From contig NZ_JAANIJ010000001.1 in the NCBI RefSeq assembly GCF_011174705.1, positions 2,728,001 through 2,792,000 on the forward strand: a DNA stretch of 64,000 nt. Direction: 5' to 3'. Position numbers and translations under genes: made by a program. The notes below the pieces were generated by a model. That model saw only the letters and a program-made list of their open reading frames with translations, had not been told where the DNA came from and made no database searches. The DNA comes from Tessaracoccus coleopterorum. GTDB lineage: Bacteria; Actinomycetota; Actinomycetes; Propionibacteriales; Propionibacteriaceae. Of this stretch, positions 10,211 to 20,845 are shown one piece after another; position 1 is the first letter of the stretch, and each line of letters opens with the position of its first letter.

Positions 10211-11107
10211 CGCTTCTCCTCCCCGATCCGGGACACGACCACGTTGATCAGGAACACCAGGAGGGTCAGAACCACGGCGACCGCGGAAGCCGAGCCGACC
10301 TCCTTCAGGTTGAAGGCCCGGTTGTAGACCTCGTAGCTGGGCACGGTGGTCGCCGTGCCCGGGCCGCCACCGGTGGTCACGTAGACCAGGTCGAACGTCT
10401 TGAGTGCCGAGATGATCGTCAGTACCAGCGCGGTGGTGATCTCGGCCTTCACGGAGGGAAGCGTGATGGCGAAGAACTCGGAGATCGGGCCTGCTCCGTC
10501 GAGGCGCGCGGCCTCGTAGAGGTCGTTCGGGATGCGGCCCATCCCCGCGAGCAGCAGGAGCATCACGAGACCGGTCTGGAGCCAGAAGCCCACCATGCCG
10601 ACCGCGGGGAGCGCGAAGATCGGGTCACCGAGCCAACCCGTGTCACGCTCTCGAGGCCGATCGCCTTGAGGGCCGCGTTCAGGAAACCGTTCGGCGCGTA
10701 GATCTGGTACCAGGCGACCGCGACGACCACCAGGGCGATCACCTGTGGCATGAAGATGACGGCGCGGAAGAAACCGAGCCCTTGACCTGCCCCTCCGCAG
10801 GATGGCGGCGAGCACCAGCCCGACGATCAGGGCAGGACCGAGTAGAAGATGATCAGGATGAGGGCGTGTGTGACGGCGGCGATGAAGCGGCGGTCGTCCA
10901 ACAGGGCGACGTAATTGTCGAACCCCACGAAGGTCGATGGGCCGAAGCCCGGCCAGTCGTACAGGGAGAACTGCGCGGCCCGCAGCAGCGGGTAGAGCAG
11001 GAACCCTGCGTAGATCAGAAATGCCGGTAACAGATAGAGGTACGGCGTGAACCGCCCCGGACCACTGCCGAGGGCGATCCCCGTCGCTTCCGCGCCGCGT
11101 CGCTCAC
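10207..11107 (-). CDS. Carbohydrate ABC transporter permease (MalF type), five frameshifts
   Basis: Partner permease of the CUT1 importer, about 301 residues after repair. It starts with a basic head (VSDAARKRRGSPSAVVRG), then FTPYLYLLPAFLIYAGFLLY. The EAA loop is YEAARLDGAGPISEFFAITL, and the ending VVLTLLVFLINVVVSR is typical. The GTG at 11107 is chosen because it shares its first base with the TAG stop of the binding protein and gives a standard MalF start. Losses occur near 11070, 10835, 10795 (two) and 10640. Confidence 0.88.
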
Positions 11108-12471
11108 TATCCGTGAACCCCTTGTAGTCGGCCTCGAAGTCACCGAGCACCTGCTCGGGGTCCTCTGACCGCCGAGCACCTCCTGGAGGCCCTGGCCCGC
11201 GGTGTCCGAGAAGGTCGGCGTCGCGTAGTCGAGGTAGGGGAGCAGGGTGCCCTCCTGCGAGACCTTGTCGAAGGCCTCGAAGATGTCCTTGTTGACGCCG
11301 CTCGCCGGGGCGAGGGCCGCGGTGTCGAGGACGGGGAACCCGCCGTTCTGGGCGATCAGCTTCATGGCCTCCGACGTCGTGATGAAGTCGATGTAGGCCG
11401 CGGCTGCCGCCGTGTTCTTCGCCTTTGCCGGGATCGAGAACGGGATGCCGGTGCCGCCGGTGGTGGCGAGCTTGCCGTCGATCGCGGGCGGCGGGCCATG
11501 AACCGCAGGTCGTCGCCCATGACCTTCTCCATGTCGGTGCCGAGCCACGAGCCGCCAGGCAGGAACACGCCGGTGCCCTTGGTGAACTCGTTCCAGGCCG
11601 CGTCGTAGTCGGTGCCGTTCGGCGAGGAACCGAAGTAGCCCTTCGAGCCCCAGTCGGCGAACTTCTGCATGGCGGCCTTGTTTCCGTCACTCAGCCAGGA
11701 GGCCCCGCGTTGCCCATGCCCAGCTTGACGACGTCCGCCGGGTCGACGTAGTTGGCCTGGAGGGGCCGAAGACGTGCAGCGCGGGCCACTTGTCGATGTT
11801 GCCGAGGATCATGGGCTGCTCGCCCTTTGCCAGCGCGGCGTCGAGCTGGGAGAAGTACTCGTCCCACGTGGTCGGCACCTTGATGCCCAGTGCGTCGAGC
11901 TTCTTCTGCGAGTAGTAGATGCCGACGACCTCGCCGGTCTGGGGCAGGCCGTAGAGGTTGCCCTCGCCGAACGTCTTGCCGTCGGCGCTGTAGCGCACCT
12001 TCGACAGGACGGAGGTGGGGAAACGATCCTCCCAGCCGAACTGCGTCGCGTAGGCGGACAGGTCGGCGAGCTGGCCGGCCTTGACGAACTGGCCCATGTC
12101 GGCGCGCGCGTTGTTGACCTGCACGACGTCAGGCACGTCGTTGCCGCTGAGGGCGAGCGACACCTGCGCCTTGAGGTCGTCGAACGACTGGCTCTTGCGT
12201 TCGATCTTGATGTTGGGGTACTTCTCCTGGAACGCCTTGTTCAGCGCCTCGAGCGCGTCGTTCTGGCTGCCGCGGACCTCCTGGTCCCAGACGACGAGCG
12301 TGATGTCGCCCAGTGCACCCGGGTCCTGTGACGCTGCGGGGCGGTCGGGCTGTTGGTTGCGCCCGGGGTAGGGGCGCTCTCTCCGGGCGCGCAGGCGGAC
12401 AGGGCGCCTGCGCCTGCCACGCCGGCCACGCCGAGCACGAAGCTGCGGCGGGTAAACGGACGAGATGACAT
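11107..12471 (-). CDS. Sugar ABC transporter substrate-binding lipoprotein, Tat-type signal, six frameshifts
   Basis: Extracytoplasmic binding protein of the importer, about 456 residues after repair. The signal peptide MSSRPFTRRSFVLG has a twin-arginine motif and ends in a lipobox (ALSAC), so it should be exported folded and lipid-anchored. The mature part has the extracellular solute-binding type 1 pattern: LVVWDQEVRGSQNDALEALN, AFQEKYPNIKIE, DVPDVVQVNNA and YGLPQTGEVVGIYY. AAGGAGG precedes the ATG. No ATPase gene is in the operon, as is common for actinobacterial sugar importers that share one MsiK-type ATPase elsewhere. The ligand is unknown; the linked GH4 enzyme suggests a disaccharide or glycoside. 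Confidence 0.9.
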
Positions 12472-12503
12472 GGGTGGTCCTCCTTGACGACTCTGGTGGC
12501 TTG

Positions 12504-12526
12504 ATTCTGCCATGAATTGGCGGATT
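12504..12526. promoter_or_regulatory. Imperfect inverted repeat in the divergent promoter region (possible DeoR operator)
   Basis: ATTCTGCC and GGCGGATT (6 of 8 pairs) flank a 7-bp spacer, midway between the binding-protein gene and the divergent DeoR-type gene. It is a candidate operator only. Confidence 0.3.
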
Positions 12527-12564
12527 GTGCTCGAACTTTGTCCATCTTGCTTCAAAAACGCTGA

Positions 12565-12570
12565 TAAGGT
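12565..12570 (+). promoter_or_regulatory. -10 element of a likely leaderless DeoR-regulator transcript
   Basis: TAAGGT lies 6 nt before the ATG at 12577, with no Shine-Dalgarno sequence between. Transcription would start at or next to the start codon. Confidence 0.45.
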
Positions 12571-12576
12571 CGACGC

Positions 12577-13343
12577 ATGCTGACCGATGTCCGTCAGCGA
12601 CGGACGGTCGAACTCGTGTACCAGCAGGGGTCGGCATCCGTTCCGGAGCTGGCAAAGATGCTTGGTGTGTCCGAGGCGACCGTGCGTCGTGACCTGGACC
12701 AACTCGCCGGGAGCGGTCTTGTGGACCGTGTCCGGGGAGGTGCCTGTCGACCCCGCAACGTGCGCGCCGAGGCCGACGCGGCGGCCTTCAATGTGGTGGC
12801 GACGCAGGAGCCCGCCGAGAAGCAGGCCATCGCCCGCGCCGCGGCGCGGCTCGTCAATGACGGCGACGTCATCGCCCTCGACATCGGAACCACGGTGCAC
12901 GCCATGTGCCAGTACCTGCGCACCCGGGAGATCACGGTCGTGACCGCTTCGCTCGCGGTGGTGCGTTCGCTGGCCGACGCGCCCGGTGTGGACCTGGTGG
13001 TGATGGGCGGTGTCCTGCGCCCCAACTACGAGTCGATGGTCGGTGTGCTGACCGAGTCGTGCCTGCGCCAGGTGCGGGTCGACATCGCCTTCCTCGGAGG
13101 AGCCGGTGTGCGCCCCGACGGTTCCGTCGTCGACTCGACACCCAGTGAGGTCCCCATCAAGCGGGCCATGATGGACATCGCCTCCGCGAAATGGCTGCTG
13201 GTCGACCACGCCAAGTTCCCGGGCGTCGGGTTCCTCGAGGTGAACAACATCGAGGCCTTCACGGGACTGATCACCGACCGTCCCTTTCCCCGGAACAACT
13301 CATCCTTCCGCCCTCATCCACCTTGGAGGTCCTCGTCCCATGA
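12577..13343 (+). CDS. DeoR-family transcriptional regulator, one frameshift
   Basis: Local sugar-responsive repressor. The N-terminal DeoR helix-turn-helix is clear: RRTVELVYQQGSASVPELAK then LGVSEATVRRDLDQLAGSG. The C-terminal effector domain has the phosphosugar-isomerase-like fold (LDIGTTVHAM, VVTASLAVV, DIAFLGGAGV, VDHAKFPGVG). One base is missing near 13287, and the repaired C-terminus reads DRPLSPEQLILPPSSTLEVL. Its TGA overlaps the GH4 ATG, giving 255 residues. DeoR proteins usually sense a phosphorylated sugar, which fits the kinase in the divergent operon. Confidence 0.92.
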
Positions 13344-14714
13344 AACTCGTGATCCTGGGAGGCGGGGGCTTCCGCGTCCCGCTCATCTACGACGCCGTCG
13401 CGTCCAACGTCCTCGGCGAGGGCTCAGTGGCCATCGACGAGATCGTGCTGCACGACAACTCGTCCGCGCGGCTCGAGGCCATCGCGAGCGTGATCGACCG
13501 GCACGCGGCCGACTTCGACGACCCGCCCCGCGTCGGCTATTCGACCGACCTCGCGGAGGCGCTGCAGGGCGCCGACTTCGTGTTCAGCGCCATCCGCGTC
13601 GGCGGCACCGAGGGCCGGATCCGCGACGAGAAGGTCGCGCTCGACCTCGGGCTGCTCGGCCAGGAGACCATCGGTCCCGGCGGCCTCGCCTACGCGCTGC
13701 GCACCATCCCCGTGATGCGCGAGGTGGCCCGGACGATCGCCAGGGTCGCTCCCGACGCCTGGACCATCAACTTCACCAACCCCGCCGGCATCGTCACCCA
13801 GGCAATGCGCGAGTTCCTCGGCGACCGCGTCGTCGGGATCTGCGACACGCCCATCGGGCTGGTGCGCCGCGTCTCCCGCGTCCTCGGCGTCTCGCTCGAG
13901 CGGGAGCACAGCCGCGTCGACTACGACTACGTGGGCCTGAACCACCTCGGCTGGCTGCGGTCGGTGACCATCGACGGCGAGGAGGCGCTGCCGCGCGTGC
14001 TCTGCGATGACGCCCTGCTCGATCAGATCGAGGAGGCGCGCGTCGTAGGCAAGGACTTCGTGAAGGCGATGGGGTCGCTCCCCAACGAGTACCTCTACTA
14101 CTACTGGAGGACCGAGGAGGCGATCCAGAACATCCTGGCCGCCGACGAGACCCGCGGCGAGTACCTGGCGCGGCAGCAGGCCGACTTCTACCGCATGGTG
14201 GAGGAGGCAGGCTCCCCGCTGGACGCCTGGCGCGAGGCCCTGCATGAGCGGGAGTCCACCTACATGGCAGAGTCGCGGGACGGGGATGAGGAGCGCCGCG
14301 AGGAGGACATCGCCGGCGGCGGCTACCAGGAGGTCGCGCTGCGGCTGATGAACGCGCTCGCGACCGGCCGACCCGAGCGCATGATCCTCGACGTCGGCAA
14401 CGGGGCACCCATCCGCGGTGATCCCGGAGTTTCCAGATGACGTCGTCGTCGAGGTTGGCTGCATCGTGGACGGCGACGGTATCCACCCCATCCCGGTGGC
14501 CCCGCTCGGGCTGCGGGAGCTCGGCATCATGGCGCGGCTGCGCGGCTCCGAGCAGGCGATCGCCGACGCCGCCGCCTCGGGAAACGAGGAGCTGGCGTGG
14601 GTCGGGTTCTCGCTGCACCCGCTCGTCGACTCGCCGCGGCTGGGGCGCCAGCTCCTCGACGGCTACCTCGAGGCGCACCCGCAGCTGAGGGAGATCTTTC
14701 CTCGGGAGAGGTAG
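13340..14714 (+). CDS. Family 4 glycoside hydrolase, 6-phospho-beta-glucosidase type, double frameshift
   Basis: NAD- and metal-dependent glycosidase of 458 residues after repair. The N-terminal dinucleotide fold is [18 protein letters not shown]. Family motifs follow: [25 protein letters not shown] with the metal-site Cys, [10 protein letters not shown] with the metal-site His, and [15 protein letters not shown]. The pattern is closest to the 6-phospho-beta-glucosidase branch of GH4. Two bases are missing near 14403-14410, just before the conserved PDD segment. It is coupled to the DeoR gene by ATGA. There is no PTS gene nearby, so a phosphorylated substrate would have to come from a kinase. 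Confidence 0.88.
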
Positions 14715-14735
14715 GGATCGGGTCTCTCCGGCGGG

Positions 14736-14754
14736 CTGACGGTGCCTCCGTCAG
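14736..14754. terminator. Convergent hairpin, GH4 gene versus prsW
   Basis: CTGACGG and CCGTCAG form a perfect 7-bp stem with a TGCCT loop, overlapping the stop codon of the minus-strand PrsW gene. Confidence 0.5.
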
Positions 14755-15914
14755 GAGCGGTGCGGATAGGTCCCGAAGTTGTCGCCGGGGCGGCCCGCAA
14801 CGGGCCGCCATGACGGCGACGGTCCGAGGGCGCGGTCGACCTCGCCACGCTGGGCGATGATGAGACCGACCAGTTCTCGGTGCAGCTGCAGCCACTCGGA
14901 TGGCGGCTGGCCCGAGCGGTCCCGGCCGAGCCGTCCCCGCAGCAGCGCAAGCTCGGTCGTGTTCTGGACGAACCCGGTGAGCTGCGCCCTCGCGGGACCC
15001 GCCTCCGCCAGCACCGCCTTCCTCGCGCCGAGGTCGGCGAGCCATCCCGCCTCGAACGGGGTGAGCCAGCCGAGGTGCACCATGACCGGCAACTGCTCGC
15101 GCACCGTTGCCCGCTCCCAGTTGCGTGAACTCACCCCGATGACGATCAGCCCGGTGAAGAGGAGCACCTCGATGCCCGCGGTCATCAGGAACCCGGAGCC
15201 GCCGAACAGTGTGGTTGATGCGTTGTGCAGGAAGTGCAGCGCGACCGCCAGGCACCAGAACGCGAAGGGGAACACAATTCGCATGGCGCCGCGGACGTTG
15301 AGCCCGAGCCAGATGCCGATCGAGACGACGATGGTCAGCATCGGGTGGAGGAACGCGACCAGCAGCAGCCGCACGACGATCATCTGCAGGCTCTCGCCGA
15401 CCGTCCCGGGTTGCAGCGCGTATCCGATGTTCTCGATCCAGGAGAACCCGAGCCCGACCATGCCGCCGTAGACGATGGCGTCGGTGAGCGAGTTGAACTC
15501 CGCCCGGCCCCTCCTGGAGGTGAGCAGCACCAGCACGAGGAACAGCGCCTTTGTCGTCTCCTCGATGAAGGGTGCCGAATACATGGCCGTCGCCTCCATG
15601 TCGCCGGTGGCGGCGAGGTACACGGTGTTGACGATGCCGCTGATCAGCGCGGACACGCCCGCGCCCCAGAGGAACGCGCCGACCGTGAAGAGCGGCGGCT
15701 CGGGCTCCCACCGGTCGAGCCAGGTCAGGAACCACACGCCGAGCAGCGCCACCAGGGAGAACACGCTCACCGAGAGGAACGAGGCCACGGGCGGCCGGTC
15801 GAGCACGACGAGCATTCCGATCAGCGTGCCGAGCGCGCCCAGGATCACAGCGATCAGCGGGACGACGAACGCCTGTGCCTTGCGTCGTGGCGCAACCCGC
15901 GGGGCGGTGCCCAT
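14751..15914 (-). CDS. PrsW family intramembrane metalloprotease
   Basis: Intact 387-residue polytopic protein, one of the few long genes here without a frame break. The catalytic motifs of PrsW/CAAX-like proteases are visible: EETTK (about residues 118-122) and HPMLT, with a later HFLHNAS. It also shows the conserved LTWLDRWEPEP after the second membrane segment and FSWIENIGYA. About eight membrane segments form the first 280 residues, and a cytoplasmic tail of about 100 residues follows. In Bacillus PrsW cleaves an anti-sigma factor; no such partner is next to it here, so the target is unknown. Confidence 0.9.
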   Translation of the reverse strand: MGTAPRVAPRRKAQAFVVPLIAVILGALGTLIGMLVVLDRPPVASFLSVSVFSLVALLGVWFLTWLDRWEPEPPLFTVGAFLWGAGVSALISGIVNTVYLAATGDMEATAMYSAPFIEETTKALFLVLVLLTSRRGRAEFNSLTDAIVYGGMVGLGFSWIENIGYALQPGTVGESLQMIVVRLLLVAFLHPMLTIVVSIGIWLGLNVRGAMRIVFPFAFWCLAVALHFLHNASTTLFGGSGFLMTAGIEVLLFTGLIVIGVSSRNWERATVREQLPVMVHLGWLTPFEAGWLADLGARKAVLAEAGPARAQLTGFVQNTTELALLRGRLGRDRSGQPPSEWLQLHRELVGLIIAQRGEVDRALGPSPSWRPVAGRPGDNFGTYPHRS

Positions 15915-16023
15915 GACGGCACGGAAGGTGGCCCTTGCGGGGCGGGACCGGCTGGTACGGGTGAGTCACGCGGCACAGCCTACGGCCGGTCGATGCCACG
16001 TTTGAGCGGCGCAACGGGCCCAC

Positions 16024-16029
16024 TAGGAT
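16024..16029 (+). promoter_or_regulatory. -10 element, likely leaderless VKOR transcript
   Basis: TAGGAT is followed by 6 nt and then the ATG at 16036, with no Shine-Dalgarno sequence. Confidence 0.45.
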
Positions 16030-16035
16030 TGCGCC

Positions 16036-16687
16036 ATGTCATCTGCCACCCCCGGTCCGGTGCTGCGACGACGGGCCGGGGCGACGAACGCCCGATGCCG
16101 TCCGACCGGTCCCGCTACATCCTCTTCGGCGAGATGCTCGTGTTCGCGACCATCAGTCTGATCGCCTCGTTCGTCCTCGCCTACGATGCGCTGATCCTCG
16201 CGGCCGACCCGGACGCCGTCCTCGCCTGCTCGATCAACGCGATCTTCGACTGCGCCAAGGTGGGGTCCACTCCGCAGGCCAACGTCTTCGGGTTCCCCAA
16301 CGCGTTCCTCGGCCTGATCTCCGAGCCGGTGGTGATGACGATCGCCGTCGCGTCGCTGTGCCGGGTGCGGTTCCCGAAGTGGTTCATGTTCACCGCGAAC
16401 GTCGTGTACCTGCTCGGCGTCATCTTCGCCTACTGGCTGCTGTTCCAGTCGACCTTCGTGATCGGGGCACTGTGCCCTGGTGCCTGACCGTCACGCTGGC
16501 TACGACCTTCGTGTTCTTCTCCATGACGCACTGGAACATGCTCGAGGGCAACATCTACGCCCCTCCCGCCGTCCAGGAGAAGCTGCGCGGCTTCGCGCGC
16601 GGCGGTTGGCTCACCATCATCCTGATGGTGTGGCTCGTGATCGTCGTGCTCCTCGAGGTGCTCAAGTGGGGTTTCCGGCTGTTCTGA
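16036..16687 (+). CDS. Vitamin K epoxide reductase family membrane protein, two frameshifts
   Basis: Membrane thiol oxidoreductase that would reoxidise a DsbA-like partner with quinone. It shows the VKOR features: an early cysteine pair (ACSINAIFDCAK), NVFGFPNAFLGL with a conserved Ser/Asn-type quinone pocket region, and the catalytic CPWC motif followed by CLT. The base loss near 16486 falls exactly inside CPWC (TGCCC for TGCCCC). Another loss near 16078 lies in the N-terminal tail. If the upstream part is not used, ATG 16095 is an alternative start. It has four to five membrane segments and about 217 residues. No DsbA gene is adjacent. Confidence 0.88.
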
Positions 16688-17740
<1,053 letters not shown>

Positions 17741-17745
<5 letters not shown>

Positions 17746-17846
17746 GTACCTCCGGTCTCATCTGAGTACCTCCGGTCTCATCTGAGTACCTCCGGTCTCA
17801 TCTGAGTACCTCCGGTCTCATCTGAGTACCTCCGGTCTCATCTGAG
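17741..17846. repeat. 20-bp tandem repeat, five full copies plus a partial one, at the mdh stop codon
   Basis: The unit TCTGAGTACCTCCGGTCTCA is repeated exactly five times from 17741 to 17840, then TCTGAG. The first copy contains the mdh stop codon, and the ten bases before it (CTCGGCCTCA) resemble half a unit. Within each junction GGTCTC and GAGTACC can pair around ATCT, so the transcript could form a row of short hairpins. The array sits just before the mdh terminator. There are no spacers and no cas genes, so it is not a CRISPR. Confidence 0.95.
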
Positions 17847-17868
17847 CCGGTCCCAACCCACCGCACGC

Positions 17869-17899
17869 AGGCGGCCCGCCCCGAAGGGGCGGGCCGCCT
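17869..17899. terminator. Strong hairpin between convergent mdh and symporter genes
   Basis: A perfect 14-bp stem (AGGCGGCCCGCCCC and its complement) with a GAA loop. It can end transcription from both sides. Confidence 0.85.
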
Positions 17900-17913
17900 C
17901 GCTCTGCAGCGAC

Positions 17914-19519
17914 TCAGTGGTCGAGGGCGCCCTCGGCGCCTGCGCCGGTCATCGACCGGACCTCCATCTCGGCCGCCTGATCGGCGTAGGCGTCGCCGTC
18001 GGGCTTCAGCACCGAACCGAGCCAACCGAGGAAGAAGCCGACCGGCACCGACACGATCGCGGGGCTGTCGATCGGGAACCAGGCGAAGTCCGCGTTGGGG
18101 AACATCGACGACGGCGTGCCGGACACGGCGGGGAGAAGACGATCAGGACAACGGCGGTGATGAGGCCGCCGAAGATCGACCAGACGGCGCCGGCGGTGGA
18201 GAACCGACGCCAGTACAGCGAGTACAGGATCGACGGCAGGTTCGCCGACGCGGCCACCGCGAAGGCGAGCGCCACCAGGAAGGCGATGTTCTGCCCGTTG
18301 GCGACGATGCCGCCGACGATGGCGAGCAGGCCGATCGTGACCGACGTGGCCCGCGCGACCTTCACCTCCTTCTCCGGCGAAGCCTTACCGTCGCGCAGCA
18401 CGGAGTTGTAGATGTCGTGCGCGAACGAGGCTGACGCGGTGATGGTGAGGCCCGCCACGACGGCGAGGATCGTGGCGAACGCGACTCCCGCGATGACCGC
18501 CATCAGGACGGTGCCACCCAGTTCGTAGGCGAGGGCGGGGCGGCCGCGTTCGCGCCACCCGGCATGTCCTTGATGGCCTCCGGGCCGACCAGCCAGGCCG
18601 CGCCGTACCCGAGCACCATCGTGAACAGGTAGAACCCGCCGATGAGCCCGATGGCCCAGGTCACCGAGCGGCGGGCCTCCTTCGCGGTGGGCACCGTGTA
18701 GAAACGCATCAGCACATGGGGAAGGCCGGAGGCGCCGAGCACGAGCGCGATGCCGAGTGACACCAGCGCCAGCGGATCCTTGTACCGCTCCATCGGGGCG
18801 AGCAGGTTGATCTCCGAGCCGTCGGCCTTCGTCGTGGCCATCGCCTGGGTGAGCAGTTCGGAGAAGTTGAAGCCGACCATGGCGAGCACCCAGATCGTCA
18901 TCACGGCCGCGCCGAGGATCAGCAGGATCGCCTTGATGATCTGCACCCACGTCGTGCCCTTCATGCCTCCGATGAGGACGTAGCCCACCATCAGCAGGCC
19001 CACGATGGCGATGACGATGTTCTGGCCGATGGGCGATGAGATACCGAGCAGGAGCGACACGAGCGCGCCGGCGCCCGCCATCTGGGCCAGGAGGTAGAAC
19101 AGGGAGACGGCGAGCGTCGAGATCGCGGCCGCGAGGCGCACGGGCTTCTGCCGCATCCGGAAGCTGAGCACGTCGGCCATCGTGTACTTGCCCGTGTTGC
19201 GCAGCGGCTCCGCCACGAGCAGCAGCGCGACGAGCCAGGCCACGAGGAAGCCGACGGAGTAGAGCAGGCCGTCGTAGCCGTAGAGGGCGACGGCGCCGAC
19301 GATGCCGAGGAACGAGGCGGCCGACAGGTAGTCGCCGGCGATGGCGAACCCGTTCTGCCTGCCGTCGAAACGGGCGCCACCGGTGTAGAAGTCACCCGCC
19401 GTCTTCTTCCCGCCGCGGGTCACACGGATCACCACGAACATGGTGAAAACGACGAAACCGGCGAAGATGCTGATGTTCAGGACGGGGTTGCCCAGGCGGG
19501 TCTCGAGGAGTTCGATCAT
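17914..19519 (-). CDS. actP: Cation/acetate symporter (SSS family), two frameshifts
   Basis: Sodium:solute symporter of about 535 residues with some 13 membrane segments. The segments [55 protein letters not shown] and [15 protein letters not shown] match ActP-type acetate or short-chain monocarboxylate permeases. One base is missing near 18538 ([12 protein letters not shown]) and one near 18133. The ATG overlaps the stop of the DUF485 gene (ATGA), the usual pairing for this family. For an organism with short-chain acid metabolism, uptake of acetate or propionate is plausible. Confidence 0.9.
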
Positions 19520-19864
19520 GCCCGTCCCTCCTCAAGCTCGGTGCGGATCTGCTCGGCGATCGGATCGACCCGCTTGTTGGCGTGCCAGACATACAGGCCG
19601 GTGATGACGAAGGTGCTGATGAACTGGCCGATGCCGAGAAGCAGGCCGAAGGTGACCTCCCCGATGACGGGGTCATCATGAGGTCCCTCGCGAAGATCGA
19701 GCCGAGGACATAGAAGAGGTACCAGGCGAGGAAGACGGCGGTCATCGGGAAGGCGAAGGAGCGGAACCGACGCTTGAGTTCGGCGAAGTCCTTGGACTGC
19801 TGGACCCTGTGGAACTCGGCTGCGCTGATGGGGGCTCGGAACCGCCCACGCTGTGATCGGACAT
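19516..19864 (-). CDS. DUF485 membrane protein, partner of the acetate symporter, frameshifted
   Basis: About 116 residues after repair, starting MSDHSVGGSEPPISAAEFHR. The DUF485 core is present: KDFAELKRRFRSFAFPMTAV, FLAWYLFYVLGSIFA, then EVTFGLLLGIGQFISTFVIT and GLYVWHANKRVDPIA. It has two membrane segments. Bases are missing near 19830 and 19672. The family nearly always sits just before an ActP-like symporter and is thought to be an accessory subunit. Confidence 0.85.
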
Positions 19865-19920
19865 GTGTGGTCTCTTTCCTGTGCTGCGCGACGCTGCGCA
19901 TGCGAGACATTAACCCTATC

Positions 19921-19981
19921 GCGGCCGATTCGGCCGATTGCGACCGATTTGCGCGTTCCGGTGGCCGAACGGCCAACGCGC
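19921..19981. promoter_or_regulatory. Divergent regulatory region with direct repeats and an inverted repeat
   Basis: Between DUF485 (minus) and purU (plus) three imperfect copies of (G)CGGCCGATT lie head to tail (19921-19949). They are followed by GCGCGTT and AACGCGC (19951-19957, 19975-19981), which enclose a second inverted pair GGCCG-AA-CGGCC. Possible binding sites; the regulator is unknown. Confidence 0.4.
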
Positions 19982-19990
19982 TGGTGCCGC

Positions 19991-19996
19991 TAGCAT
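19991..19996 (+). promoter_or_regulatory. -10 element of a likely leaderless purU transcript
   Basis: TAGCAT is 7 nt before the purU ATG and no ribosome-binding site is present. Confidence 0.4.
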
Positions 19997-20003
19997 TGCG
20001 CCC

Positions 20004-20840
20004 ATGTCGCAACTCGTCGTGACCCTCGACTGCCCTGACCGCCCCGGCATCGTGCATGCCATCACGGGGGCCATCATCGCCTTCGGCGGCAACATCACGG
20101 AGCTGCAGCAGTTCTCGTCGCCCGACTCGGGCACTTCTTCACCCGCATCGAGGTGGAGGGCTCCGAGAAGGCTCCGCTGGAGGCCGGCATCCGGCAGGCG
20201 ACCCAGCGGTTCGGCGCGCACCTGCGCGTCGACGACGCCGAGCGACCCGTGCGCACGCTCATGCTCGCCTCGAAGGCCGGACATGCCCTGAACGACCTGC
20301 TGTTCCGGTGGCAGGGCGGCGAACTGCCGATCGACGTCGTCGGCATCATGGCCAACCACGACGTGCTCGCGCCGATGGCCCAGTTCTACGGCGTGCCGTT
20401 CGAGAGCCGCCAGGTCAGCCCGAGACGAAGCAGGAGTTCGAGGCGGAGGTGCGCAGGGTCGTCGAGGAGCAGGACATCGAGCTGGTGGTCCTCGCCCGCT
20501 ACATGCAGATCCTCAGCCCTGAGCTGTGCGAGTTCCTGGCCTGGCGCGCCATCAACATCCACCACTCCTTCCTGCCCGGCTTCAAGGGTGCGAACCCTAC
20601 CGGCAGGCCCACACCCGCGGCGTGAAGCTGATCGGCGCCACCGCGCACTTCGTGACCAGCGATCTCGACGAGGGCCCGATCATCGAGCAGAACGTGGTGC
20701 GGGTCGACCACTCCATGAGCGTGGCCAAGCTGATGCGCAAGGGCCAGGCACAGGAGTCCCAGACGTTGGCCGAGGCGGTCCGGCTGTTTGCGGAGCACCG
20801 CGTGCTCACCGACGGTGACCGCACCGTCATCTTCCGATAG
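20004..20840 (+). CDS. purU: Formyltetrahydrofolate deformylase, frameshifted
   Basis: Hydrolyses 10-formyl-THF to formate and THF, balancing the one-carbon pool used by PurN and PurH. The N-terminal ACT domain reads LVVTLDCPDRPGIVHAITGA. The catalytic domain shares the formyltransferase fold with PurN: [38 protein letters not shown], and GATAHFVTSDLDEGPIIEQ with the catalytic Asp. One C is missing near 20135 (GTFFTRIEVEG), one near 20418 (VSPETKQEFE) and one near 20597 (NPYRQAH). Repaired length is about 279 residues. Confidence 0.93.
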
Positions 20841-20845
20841 GGGGC

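Noticed and set aside
12577..14010. A 477-codon frame that looks like a DeoR-plus-unknown fusion
   Set aside because: The second half is the wrong frame of the GH4 gene, created by one lost base near 13287. It is not a fusion protein.
15225..16095. Upstream extension of the VKOR frame
   Set aside because: This part is antisense to the intact PrsW gene and has no coding signature.
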